Origin: Candidatus Anammoxibacter sp. | GTDB taxonomy: Bacteria > Planctomycetota > Brocadiia > Brocadiales > Anammoxibacteraceae | Assembly (NCBI GenBank): GCA_021777105.1 | Contig: JAIQZQ010000015.1 | Coordinates: 90,402 to 154,401, forward strand | Direction of reading: 5' to 3' | Length of the DNA stretch: 64,000 nt | In this document: positions 44,636 to 52,944 of the stretch, one piece after another | How positions within the stretch are numbered: the first letter of the stretch is position 1 | How the letters are laid out: each line of letters opens with the position of its first letter | Program-made: the position numbers and the translations under genes | Notes under the pieces: generated by a model | Seen by the model: only the letters and a program-made list of their open reading frames with translations | What the model was told of the DNA's origin: nothing | Database searches by the model: none

Positions 44636-45112
44636 CTAAACCGCTTTGTACCACGCGTTGTCTAAAAATGACGCGTCGCCCGCCCGATACATATTAAACT
44701 CTTTTTCAAGCTCCGCCGAATAACCGTCGTATTTATAACCGCAATACGTCAACCCCTCGGCCTCGGCCACAACAATATCCCCGTTTTTTACAACCCCGGA
44801 AATTTGTCGCCCGGAATCTCCGGCGGAAGTTATCTCTATTTCCAGCCGCAACTGATCGCCCGGATAAACAGGGTGGTGGCTCTTGAATTTAGCCACCGAC
44901 GACAAAATTGACAACTCCGCAAATTCAGCGGACGCAGATACCGCCCACCCTCCAACCTGCGCGATAGATTCCATCACCAGGCATTCCGGCATTACGGGCT
45001 TTCGTTTATAATGATTTATAAAGAAGTCCTCGGTTAACGACACGCTTTTAACGCCGACGCACCTCTTCTCTTTTTCAAATTCAACTATCCTGTCAAACAG
45101 ATAAAATCTCAT
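44636..45112 (-). CDS. FabZ/FabA-like hotdog dehydratase
   Basis: This 158-aa hotdog protein starts MRFYLFDRIVEFEKEK. His is in FINHYKRKPVMPEC (His kept, Phe to Tyr next to it) and Glu in VMESIAQVGGW. It has the same long C-terminal tail as the protein at 40770, ending SFLDNAWYKAV. It lies between the two Cys-less ketosynthase genes, 52 nt after one of them. Confidence 0.85.
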   Translation of the reverse strand: MRFYLFDRIVEFEKEKRCVGVKSVSLTEDFFINHYKRKPVMPECLVMESIAQVGGWAVSASAEFAELSILSSVAKFKSHHPVYPGDQLRLEIEITSAGDSGRQISGVVKNGDIVVAEAEGLTYCGYKYDGYSAELEKEFNMYRAGDASFLDNAWYKAV

Positions 45113-45164
45113 AAATATTTTTTTGCCTGTTAAAAAGCGGTCAAACTAATCTCGCTCAAAGTGT

Positions 45165-46457
45165 TTATTCATACTGCTTTAATATTAATGAAGCGTTTTC
45201 GCCGCCAAGTCCAAAAGTGTTTGACATAACAACATCAATCTTTCCCTCTTTTGCCTGGTTCGGCGTATAGTCAAGGTCGCAATCTTCGTCCGCATTTTTA
45301 TAATTTATTGTAGGCGGCGCCACGTTATGTTTAATGCTTAACAAACCTGTTATAGCTTCCGCCGCGCCTGATGCCGTTAACAAATGGCCCGTCATTGACT
45401 TTGTTGAGCTTATAAAAACATCATTTGCTTTTTCGCCAAACACGCGTTTAATCGCCGCGGTCTCCGCCTTGTCTGATTGAACCGAAGATTGCCCGTCTGC
45501 GTTTATATAATCAATATCGCCGCAATTCATCTTTGCGTCGCTCAGGGCGCCGTTCATGCAAAACTCGGCCCCTTCTTCGCTCGTCGCAAAAAGGTCGTCC
45601 TTTGTATTAAGCTTGCGGCCGTAAACTGATGAAGAGTAGCCGGCTACTTCGCCGTAAATATTTGCTCCTCTTTTTAGCGCGTGTTGAAGCTCTTCAAGCA
45701 CTACCACTCCGGCCCCTTCGCCGACAACAAGCCCTTTGCGATCTCTGTCAAAAGGGCGGCAAGCTTCCTCCGGCGTCTCGTTGTCCGGACTAAACAGGTT
45801 TTGAAGCGACAGGTATAACATGGTAATAGAGCTAATTGCGTCGCATCCGCCGGCGATAAATACATCAGCTTCGCCGCGTTTAATAGATCGCGCGGCCTCG
45901 CCAATAGCCTGAGCCCCGCCTGACGCAAGAGAACAAAACGTCATGTTCGGCCCCTGTAAATTGTAATTAATAGCAATATGGCATAAACTCATGTTCGGCA
46001 ATATAGTCAACGGCCATAACGGGTTCATGGATTTAAGGCCAGAACTGCCGAACTTCTGCGAGTCGAACTTCTTGTCGCTGTCCGACGACATCGCAAAAAC
46101 AGGGGTGGTTTCGTCTATAGTATATTGGTTGCCCTCAATTCCCAGTGAAGCCCCTATATTTGTCGGCTTCATATTTTCAATATCAAGCCCGGAATCCTTA
46201 ATCGCCATATCAGAAGCCGCGACAGACAATTTTATAGTCCTGTTCATCAACTTCAGGCTCTTCTTTTTCTTAACATACAGCTCAGGATTAAAATCCCTTA
46301 TCTCGCCGGCAATACGCACCGGAAAAGTGCTGCAGTCAAAAGAAGATATTTTGCCAATACCCGATACGCCTTGCGTCAACGCTTTAAAATTATCATCCGC
46401 CGTTAATCCTAAAGGAGAAATAAGCCCCACGCCTGTAACAACAACCCTCTTCTCCAT
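45165..46457 (-). CDS. Cys-less ketosynthase, chain-length-factor-like (KS-beta 1)
   Basis: This 430-aa ketosynthase-like protein has, at the Cys site, CSLASGGAQAIG; by gap-free alignment with the active copies the catalytic position is Ala, and the nearby Cys sits three residues earlier. The first His is Asp (YINADGQSSVQSD); the second is kept (TKSMTGHLLTASG). It probably pairs with the active ketosynthase encoded just upstream (46517-47809), from which it is 59 nt away. Together with 43265-44560 it makes two CLF-like subunits in one cluster. Confidence 0.9.
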   Translation of the reverse strand: MEKRVVVTGVGLISPLGLTADDNFKALTQGVSGIGKISSFDCSTFPVRIAGEIRDFNPELYVKKKKSLKLMNRTIKLSVAASDMAIKDSGLDIENMKPTNIGASLGIEGNQYTIDETTPVFAMSSDSDKKFDSQKFGSSGLKSMNPLWPLTILPNMSLCHIAINYNLQGPNMTFCSLASGGAQAIGEAARSIKRGEADVFIAGGCDAISSITMLYLSLQNLFSPDNETPEEACRPFDRDRKGLVVGEGAGVVVLEELQHALKRGANIYGEVAGYSSSVYGRKLNTKDDLFATSEEGAEFCMNGALSDAKMNCGDIDYINADGQSSVQSDKAETAAIKRVFGEKANDVFISSTKSMTGHLLTASGAAEAITGLLSIKHNVAPPTINYKNADEDCDLDYTPNQAKEGKIDVVMSNTFGLGGENASLILKQYE

Positions 46458-46516
46458 AAGTTTTCAGAGCGCAAAACCCGGAAACGTTAAAAAACATCTC
46501 CGTTTTTTGCCCATCT

Positions 46517-47809
46517 CTATCCCTTAAAGCTCTCGATTATAAGACTAACATTTTGCCCGCCAAACGCAAACGAATTAGATAAAACAGTGTCAACGTTCCG
46601 TTCTCTGGGAGTGTTTGGAATGTAATCCAGATCGCAATCAGGATCAGGATACTCATAATTTATAGTCGCCGGGGCCAGATTGTTCTTAATAGCCATAACG
46701 CTGACAATCGCCTCAACCGCTCCTGAAGCCGCGATCATATGGCCAAGCATTGATTTGTTTGAGCTTACCGGAGTTTTGTATGCCTTTTCCCCAAAAACGC
46801 TTTTAATTGCCGCGGTCTCGCTTCTATCGTTTAACATTGTTGATGTGCCGTGAGCATTTATATAATCAATATCGTCTACCGTCTTTTTTGCGTCATTAAG
46901 AGCCCAATTCATTGAAAGCGCCGCGCCGCTGCCGTCTGCCGGCGAGTCTGTAATCCTGTACGCGTTGGATGAGCACCCGTAACCGGAAAGCTCCGCGATT
47001 ATATTTGCCCCGCGCGCTTTGGCGTGTTTCAGCTCCTCAACAACCATAATTCCCGCGCCTTCCGCAAGGATAAAGCCGTCCCTTTTCAAATCAAACGGTC
47101 TGCACGCCTTTTCAGGCTCGTCGTTTCTGACCGACAATGCGCCGAGCAGGCCAAAACCCGCCACGGTAAATTCGCTGATCAACCCCTCGCAACCTCCGGC
47201 CAGCATAAGATCCGCGTTCCCGTTCTCTATATATCTCATCGCTTTTCCTATAGCGTGCCCGCTTGAAGCGCATGCGGTAACGGAAGTGTTGCTCGGCCCC
47301 TGCGCGTTGAATATTACTGAAAGATTAGCGGACGACATGTTTGCGTTGCGTTTGACCGGCCAGATTTTGCCAATGTCGCTGTATGTTCCAGGTGAATATT
47401 TATTTGCCACAAACGATTCATACACATTTTCAGCGCCAAAAACATTGCCGAATTGTTCAAGATTTGCGTGCTCTTCGCCGGTGCCGAGAGATATCCCAAA
47501 TTTTGTCGGATCAATCTTCTCCTGATCAATTCCGGAAGAGTCCATTGCCATCTTTGCCGCGGCCACGCCGTGTCTTGTCGTGCGCGACATAAAATCTATC
47601 TGCTTTTTATCAAGCGATATGTACTTTTCAAGATCAAACCCTTTAACCTGGCCGGCAATTTGAGCCGGAAACGTCTCGGGATCAAACAAAGCTATGCGCG
47701 AAATGCCGCATCGGCAGTTAACAATTCCGTCCCATGTGGCCTCAAGGTCGCGCCCAAGGGAAGTGACTGCCCCCATTCCAGTTATAACACAACGTCTTTT
47801 TTCAGGCAT
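46517..47809 (-). CDS. ketosynthase (FabF-like, complete catalytic triad)
   Basis: The protein is 430 aa from the ATG at 47809; GAGGTGG lies about 8 nt upstream, and an outer GTG would overlap it. Cys is in TSVTACASSGHAIG, the first His in YINAHGTSTMLND, and Lys plus second His in NKSMLGHMIAASG, so it is a fully equipped condensing enzyme. It is the first ketosynthase downstream of the malonyl transferase, with a terminator-like hairpin in the 290 nt between them. Confidence 0.93.
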   Translation of the reverse strand: MPEKRRCVITGMGAVTSLGRDLEATWDGIVNCRCGISRIALFDPETFPAQIAGQVKGFDLEKYISLDKKQIDFMSRTTRHGVAAAKMAMDSSGIDQEKIDPTKFGISLGTGEEHANLEQFGNVFGAENVYESFVANKYSPGTYSDIGKIWPVKRNANMSSANLSVIFNAQGPSNTSVTACASSGHAIGKAMRYIENGNADLMLAGGCEGLISEFTVAGFGLLGALSVRNDEPEKACRPFDLKRDGFILAEGAGIMVVEELKHAKARGANIIAELSGYGCSSNAYRITDSPADGSGAALSMNWALNDAKKTVDDIDYINAHGTSTMLNDRSETAAIKSVFGEKAYKTPVSSNKSMLGHMIAASGAVEAIVSVMAIKNNLAPATINYEYPDPDCDLDYIPNTPRERNVDTVLSNSFAFGGQNVSLIIESFKG

Positions 47810-47969
47810 TAAATCGTCCACCTCATTAAATTGTTCAATGTTTAAACCAATTTTATAAAATAACCGGCTCCGCTGGAAGCGGGTTATTTTGCAAATATGT
47901 TCGTACTATATGTTGCCCAAATCCAAATTTGGTCTACAATATACCCCATTTCTGCTTACTTTTAAACAA

Positions 47970-48060
47970 AAAAAAAGACCCAATGTAATAAAATTCGCAA
48001 AAATCAATTTGAGTAGCATTCATGAGCGCATGCGAATTTTGTTTACATCGAGTCTTTTTT
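47970..48060. terminator. long imperfect hairpin with A- and T-runs
   Basis: Arms at 47970-47999 (AAAAAAAAGACCCAATG at the outside) and 48031-48060 (ATCGAGTCTTTTTT at the outside) pair with few mismatches around a loop of about 30 nt. Either strand ends in a U-run, so it could stop transcription both ways. It lies between the malonyl transferase and the first ketosynthase gene, so it may act as an attenuator inside the cluster. Confidence 0.5.
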
Positions 48061-48098
48061 ATAATATCTTAAAACTATTTTACTAAAACAAATTTGGG

Positions 48099-49046
48099 CT
48101 AATTATATCTAAACGACTCAAATTTGTCTATACTATTAATCTTTTTCTTTCTGTTAATTTTTTTTAATATGCCCACCACTACTCGACCGGGCCCAACTCC
48201 AAAAAACTCTTCCACTCCATCATCTATAAGATTTTGGACAGAGCGGCCCCATTGTACCGGACTGGTAAGCTGACGAACCAGCGAGGAACGGATTTCATCA
48301 GGTTCGCTAATGTATCTCCCGTTAACATTAGCTGCAATGGGGGCCACTGCTTTCCAAATTTGTACTCTATTTAACTCTTCTTCTAATCTCTTGCTTGCAG
48401 AATCCATCAGCGAGGAATGAAACGCCCCGTTTACATTCAAAGGCATAACCATTTTTGCTCCACGCTCCAAAGCGATATTTGACGCGGTTTCAATGGCTCC
48501 TTTTTCCCCTGAAACCACGATCTGTCCGGGATAGTTGTAGTTTGCAGGGCTGATTTTGCCGTCTTTGCCCGCAATCCCGCAAATATCCTCGACAGTTTTA
48601 TCATCAAGGCCCATAATCGACACCATACCGCCTGGGAATTCTTTGCATGCCTCTTCCATATACTTCCCACGATTGTGAACCAATCTGATAGCATCCTCAA
48701 ACTTTATTGCCCCGGTAAATACAAGCGCCGTATACTCGCCTAAACTTAATCCCGCGGAAGCGAAACAATCAATATCCTCATGTCCCTGCTCCTTAAATGC
48801 TTCAACAATAGCTAAACTTGTCACAAGAATCGCCGGCTGACAAATTGACGTCCTGTCCAGCTCTTCCTTTCCGCCGTTAAAACAGATATCAGCCAGATCA
48901 AACCCTAAAATGTCATTGGCCTCATTATACAATTTTCTGGCCCCTTTCGAGTTGTCATAAACGTCCTTGCCCATTCCCACAAACTGAGCGCCCTGGCCTG
49001 GAAAAAGATAAGTCTTCTTTTCAATATCATTAACGAGCTTAACCAT
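48099..49046 (-). CDS. fabD: malonyl-CoA:ACP transacylase (FabD-like)
   Basis: This 315-aa acyltransferase has the opening TYLFPGQGAQFVGMGK, the nucleophile Ser in SAGLSLGEYTALV (about residue 98) and the catalytic His in GAFHSSLMDSA (about 209), all as in FabD. It loads malonyl units from CoA onto ACP. AAGGAAG precedes the ATG. It is the first gene of the minus-strand lipid cluster. A chromosomal housekeeping FabD may exist elsewhere, so this could be a dedicated copy. Confidence 0.93.
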   Translation of the reverse strand: MVKLVNDIEKKTYLFPGQGAQFVGMGKDVYDNSKGARKLYNEANDILGFDLADICFNGGKEELDRTSICQPAILVTSLAIVEAFKEQGHEDIDCFASAGLSLGEYTALVFTGAIKFEDAIRLVHNRGKYMEEACKEFPGGMVSIMGLDDKTVEDICGIAGKDGKISPANYNYPGQIVVSGEKGAIETASNIALERGAKMVMPLNVNGAFHSSLMDSASKRLEEELNRVQIWKAVAPIAANVNGRYISEPDEIRSSLVRQLTSPVQWGRSVQNLIDDGVEEFFGVGPGRVVVGILKKINRKKKINSIDKFESFRYN

Positions 49047-49871
49047 TTTTAGCTTCCTTTATATTTAAAAACAAATAAAATAATCTTGTTATAAAGCATG
49101 TTTTTTATCAACCAATTTCAATATGGCATTAGAATAAAGCATATAGTATGCCAAAATAACATTATTTTAATAATAATTTGTTAAAAGCTTAATTATGCAG
49201 GACGTGAACTATAGGCCACGCAGTTGTAACACATTACAATAAAAGCAGTTAAGCGCTTATTGTGGGCGATATCAATTTGCAAAAAACAGCAAGGAAATTT
49301 GCGGCAATTACCCTGCGCAGGCTTATTTTCAATTTAACAACAACATGTTACTTTAAGTTACACCGCCCTAAATTAAGTTTTACCCTCTTTTGAGTCTTCA
49401 ATGGGCCGCCATGCTAACATGTTGCTACAAAGCTAGTTACATCATTTTTTTTGCTGTACCCAATAGTAACAACCGGCTGTTGTATCAATAAGTTACATAA
49501 AAAACTCAAATATTTATCAATGTATGGTAGAATCTTTATACTATAATAATAGGATGAATTAAATATCCACTTATTAAGGATTCGGAAATAAATAGTAGCC
49601 GTGTTATTTCGAATACTTCGTGGCTACTCAGCATAAACTCCGAGAGAAATCTTATGACACATACGGGTTTAAAGGTTTCTCCCGATGGTCGAAATGACAA
49701 ATCACGTTACAAAATCGCTCAATTCAGGTTAAATTAAATATATACCTTTAATTTCCCCTCCATTGATGGGAGGGGTTAGGGGAGGGTGATAAAAATCGCT
49801 CAATTTATATACTATAATAATAAGGCTCGAATTTTTTACTTTTTACATGTCCGGTTAAGGAGGATAGTTAT
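49047..49871. other. 0.8-kb intergenic region
   Basis: The upstream region of the lipid cluster; TATAATAAT occurs near 49542 and 49810. 49605-49700 contains an inverted pair (GTTATTTCGAATACTTCG; GATGGTCGAAATGAC). 49741-49795 has CCCCTCCATTGATGGGAGGG and TTAGGGGAGGGTGAT, the same hairpin family as 28090-28145, inverted. No gene seen. Confidence 0.5.
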
Positions 49872-50084
49872 ATGGAAAATGATAAAACTGCAAAAAACGA
49901 CTCTGTTTGCGGTAAATGCGGCACAACTGTTAATTCGGAAACCTCATGCTGCGGCCAGGCCACAAAGAAAAACAAAGATGGAGATAACGAAAACTGGGTA
50001 GAATCATACAAATGCATGACCTGCGGCGGCGCCTCCGAAGGCCCAATCACATGCTGCGGAAAACTGGCTGAAAGGGTAGACTAA
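49872..50084 (+). CDS. small Cys-rich (zinc-ribbon-like) protein
   Basis: This 70-aa protein has AAGGAGG 9 nt before the ATG, a strong reason to accept it. It has two clusters of Cys: CGKCG plus SCCGQ in the first half and CMTCGG plus TCCGK in the second, giving CxxC pairs that could bind one or two zinc ions. It is acidic and polar. Function unknown. The downstream DNA is repeat-like, so it stands alone. Confidence 0.7.
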   Translation: MENDKTAKNDSVCGKCGTTVNSETSCCGQATKKNKDGDNENWVESYKCMTCGGASEGPITCCGKLAERVD

Positions 50085-51590
50085 AAGAGTGGGGCGCAGA
50101 GCGCGGAGGGAGCGAAAAAGCAAAAAGCAATTTAGACGGGATGAACAGGATCGACAGGATAAAAAAAGCAAAAACAACAAACTACATATAAAAGTGGCAA
50201 CCTTTAATCTGGTTACAAAGCCCATGCTTTGTAACCAGGCAATTCCAGATGCCTCAGCTTCGAGTTGCAATACCTCTTGTTTTGCCGACATAGTTTTACA
50301 GGTCGCTTAAAAATATTTAGAAACAATCCTTAAGATTAAGCTTATCAAGCATAAAGCTTCATCCTTGCTTCACACGCGCCTTTCTCAATGCGTTTCGCGC
50401 TTCTACTTTTTTATCCGCGCAAATCCGCGTTATCTGTGTCATCCGCGTTCTATGTTTATGCATTTCTACCTTTTTCTTGGGTAAAAACCTAAGGCTATTA
50501 TAGCTCTAAGCCTTTAAAGCTTATTGTTAATTTATTCCGTGTTCCTAAGTTAGCTCTCATCGATTATTTTAAATATTCCTCCACAATCACAGTCTTTATC
50601 AATTTTACCGCACACTTTTTAACCTCAATATCTTCAAGCGCATTTTTACTACTCAGGGTTGTAAAGAAATTGCGCAAGAAACCATTGTTTCCGATATTTA
50701 ACCATTTCCTTTTAAAAATACACTCTGAATTCAGGCTTGTATAGGCATTGTTTTGCGCGCTTGTGCAACTCCTTAGGCGTTCAGAAGTTACACCGTTTTG
50801 CCATGATATTGACACGCTTTTTATTTGATATTCTATTGTAACATGGGCCGGAGGTTGAACTTGCTGAGGTTGATGTAAACCGTTTAAAATTAATATGTTA
50901 CGGCTGTATAGATAAGGCGGTTGCCGTGGCGCAGGCTATATTAAATGCTTTAATGTCACGATGATTGAAATTTAATACAAAGTAAAAAATATTTTTTCCT
51001 TTATCACCCCACAAATGTCCCTTTAATTAGTGTATGGAGTTTGTGGCTTAAGGATGGAGCCGGTATTAATGTTTGCTGAAAATATGTTGCGTAGGCGCGG
51101 CAACGCGGCGGGATGGATTAATTACGCTCGTCGGTAACAGCATGATCATACGCGGCAATGCCGCGCAACACTACCGGCAATTCTGAAAACAGGGTAACAA
51201 ATAATCCTTAAATAACTCAAAATCCAAGTGGAATGTTTTTATATTGACTGCTTGATGTTAAATTTTATAATAAACGCCATTTTGTAAAGCTGTTTATTAA
51301 GCGATTTAATTTACAAACTCAAATTAGAGAACTATGAATTTGCTTAAAAAACGCGAAAAGGATCATCCTGCGCGGCTCATATCAAATGTGGGGCGAAATA
51401 AAGAAGCTATCCCGGCAGGTTTTTTAACAGAAAAGTGATTGCGGGCTGTAAAGTAAGGAGTCGTTTCAAACATTTTGAAGCAATTTGCAAGATTGCGCCG
51501 GCTACGATTGGCGCAAGGAGATAAAAATCAAATATTATCGGGATTAACTATGATTGCAGAAAAAACAAAAGGCGTGAAGCTGAGCGTTTG
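50085..51590. other. 1.5-kb intergenic region with short repeats
   Basis: 50085-50165 has GCGCAGAGCGCGGAGGG and GATGAACAGGATCGACAGG words; 50200-50245 a GGTTACAAAGCCCATGCTTTG hairpin; 50410-50455 ATCCGCGCAAATCCGCG words. An 83-codon minus-strand frame at 50564-50815 starts with GTG and has no recognisable similarity. 51080-51170 contains GCGCGGCAACGCGGC and CGCGGCAATGCCGCGCAAC palindromes. Otherwise I see nothing. Confidence 0.5.
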
Positions 51591-52445
51591 TTAAAGTTGT
51601 TCTATTGACTTGCGGGGCAAGCCGGATACTTCTGTGATTGTTGCTATATCTATTCCTTTTTGTTTCATTGATCTCGCCATTTCTATTTTTCCTTCTGTTT
51701 TGCCTTCGGAAAATGAAGTGTCCATACAGTTTTTTAAGTCGCGGTAGGCTTTCAGGCTATCTTCGTATTCGGTATATTCTTCATCGCTGTAATTTGCAAT
51801 TTCAGCCTGTTTAAAAAGTTTCTTAAATACTTTTTCCTGAAGAGCCGCAGGTCTTCCGGTTAAATCTTCCAGGTTTTTTAACACAAAAAGCCATTTGTCA
51901 AAATGCGTTTCAAGTTCATTTTCTGTTTTTTTGAATTTTGGCATTTCCAGATAAACGTATGTTAATTTATCATAAAATACCTTTCTGGTTTGTTTATCAA
52001 ACAGTTGAACTTCATGATGAAATACCTCTTTATCATTTTTATCTTCATCAAAAATGAAATCAAGTATACCGACTGTATAAACTGATTTTAGCTGGAAATT
52101 CCATTTTCCTTTTGCCGCCTGCTGTTGTATTGGGAAAGTTGAGTAATAGATGCTTCTATCCTTGAAATAATTTTGTTTTGCCTTTTGTATCTCTACAATA
52201 AATTTTTCGCCTTTTTCATTTTCACAGTAAATGTCAAATATTGCTTTTCGATCATCTATAACTCTTCCCAGCTGTTCTTTTGACAGGTATTGAAGTTTAG
52301 TTATTTCGCCTTCATCTTTTCTTAGCAATTCATTTAGAAAATCAATTAAAATATCCTTATTCGGTTCTGTTCCAAACAGTTTCTTAAAACCAAAGTCGGT
52401 AAAAGGACTTATATATCTATCTTTAACACGCATATTATATTCCAA
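51591..52445 (-). CDS. Rpn/PDDEXK-family nuclease (PF12784-like)
   Basis: This 284-aa protein begins with the family opening YISPFTDFGFKKLFGTEPNK. The nuclease core shows Asp in KAIFDIYCENEKG and Glu-x-Gln in KFIVEIQKAKQ (D...ExQ motif), then RSIYYSTFPIQQQAAKGKW. Proteins of this group, annotated as transposase or recombination-promoting nucleases, spread by an unclear mechanism and may act in DNA exchange or defence. The C-terminus has the family's SFSEGKTEGKIEMARSMKQK tail. It is monocistronic and there are no inverted repeats at its ends. Confidence 0.9.
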   Translation of the reverse strand: MEYNMRVKDRYISPFTDFGFKKLFGTEPNKDILIDFLNELLRKDEGEITKLQYLSKEQLGRVIDDRKAIFDIYCENEKGEKFIVEIQKAKQNYFKDRSIYYSTFPIQQQAAKGKWNFQLKSVYTVGILDFIFDEDKNDKEVFHHEVQLFDKQTRKVFYDKLTYVYLEMPKFKKTENELETHFDKWLFVLKNLEDLTGRPAALQEKVFKKLFKQAEIANYSDEEYTEYEDSLKAYRDLKNCMDTSFSEGKTEGKIEMARSMKQKGIDIATITEVSGLPRKSIEQL

Positions 52446-52944
52446 CTAAAATTCAAAAGTAATATCATAATTACTACTGAATAATTATACATAACAGGGC
52501 TGATTGATGGTAGGATATTATCTGTAATTTAGGGCTGGAATCTATTGTTTAGCTCATTTTTGCGCTTATGATCATGTCTTAAAAAAAGATTTTGTTTTTT
52601 TACACACCCCTAAATCCCCTCTTATTAGAGGGGACTTTTGATGTTTGATTTTGTTTTTATTGCCTCTAAAAAGATGGTGGGCTGATCAATAGCGGACGGG
52701 TGTATAAAACACGCTGAATAGATACATATAATTTCCATTTACAGCTCTTAATAATCAACCTCTTTGAATCAAGTTTCATGGGTGTGGGCGAGTCTGGATC
52801 TGTTGGTTTTGCAGGCTCTGCCGTCTCAATTATTTTCCTTGACTTGTGGCGATAAATAGGCTAAATTTCACAAGTTATGACTTATCCGGGATGGGCCGGT
52901 TTTACGGTTTATATTCACCCTCTACTCAATTCAGACAAGACAAT
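52446..52944. other. intergenic region with an inverted-repeat element
   Basis: Carries the repeat at 52598-52721 and, closer to the kinase gene, TTGGTTTTGCAGGCTCTGCC-type sequence without a clear promoter. A GTG at 52846 is in frame with the kinase but precedes residues without similarity. Confidence 0.4.
52598..52721. repeat. inverted-repeat element, TCAGCGTG/CACGCTGA family
   Basis: It carries TTTTACACACCCCTAAATCC, CCCCTCTTATTAGAGGGG, GCGGACGGGTGTATAAAA and CACGCTGAATAG, the same modules as 39324-39461 in reverse orientation. The left end lacks TCAGCGTG and so is truncated. Confidence 0.6.

Noticed and set aside
41244..46457. Reading the lipid cluster as ladderane or aryl-polyene synthesis
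   Set aside because: The phytoene-desaturase-like, ammonia-lyase and methyltransferase genes expected for those pathways are absent. The resemblance is limited to KS/CLF, dehydratase and ACP families.
50564..50815. 83-codon minus-strand frame starting with GTG
   Set aside because: No similarity I can see, no ribosome site and odd composition; kept only as a note in the gap description.
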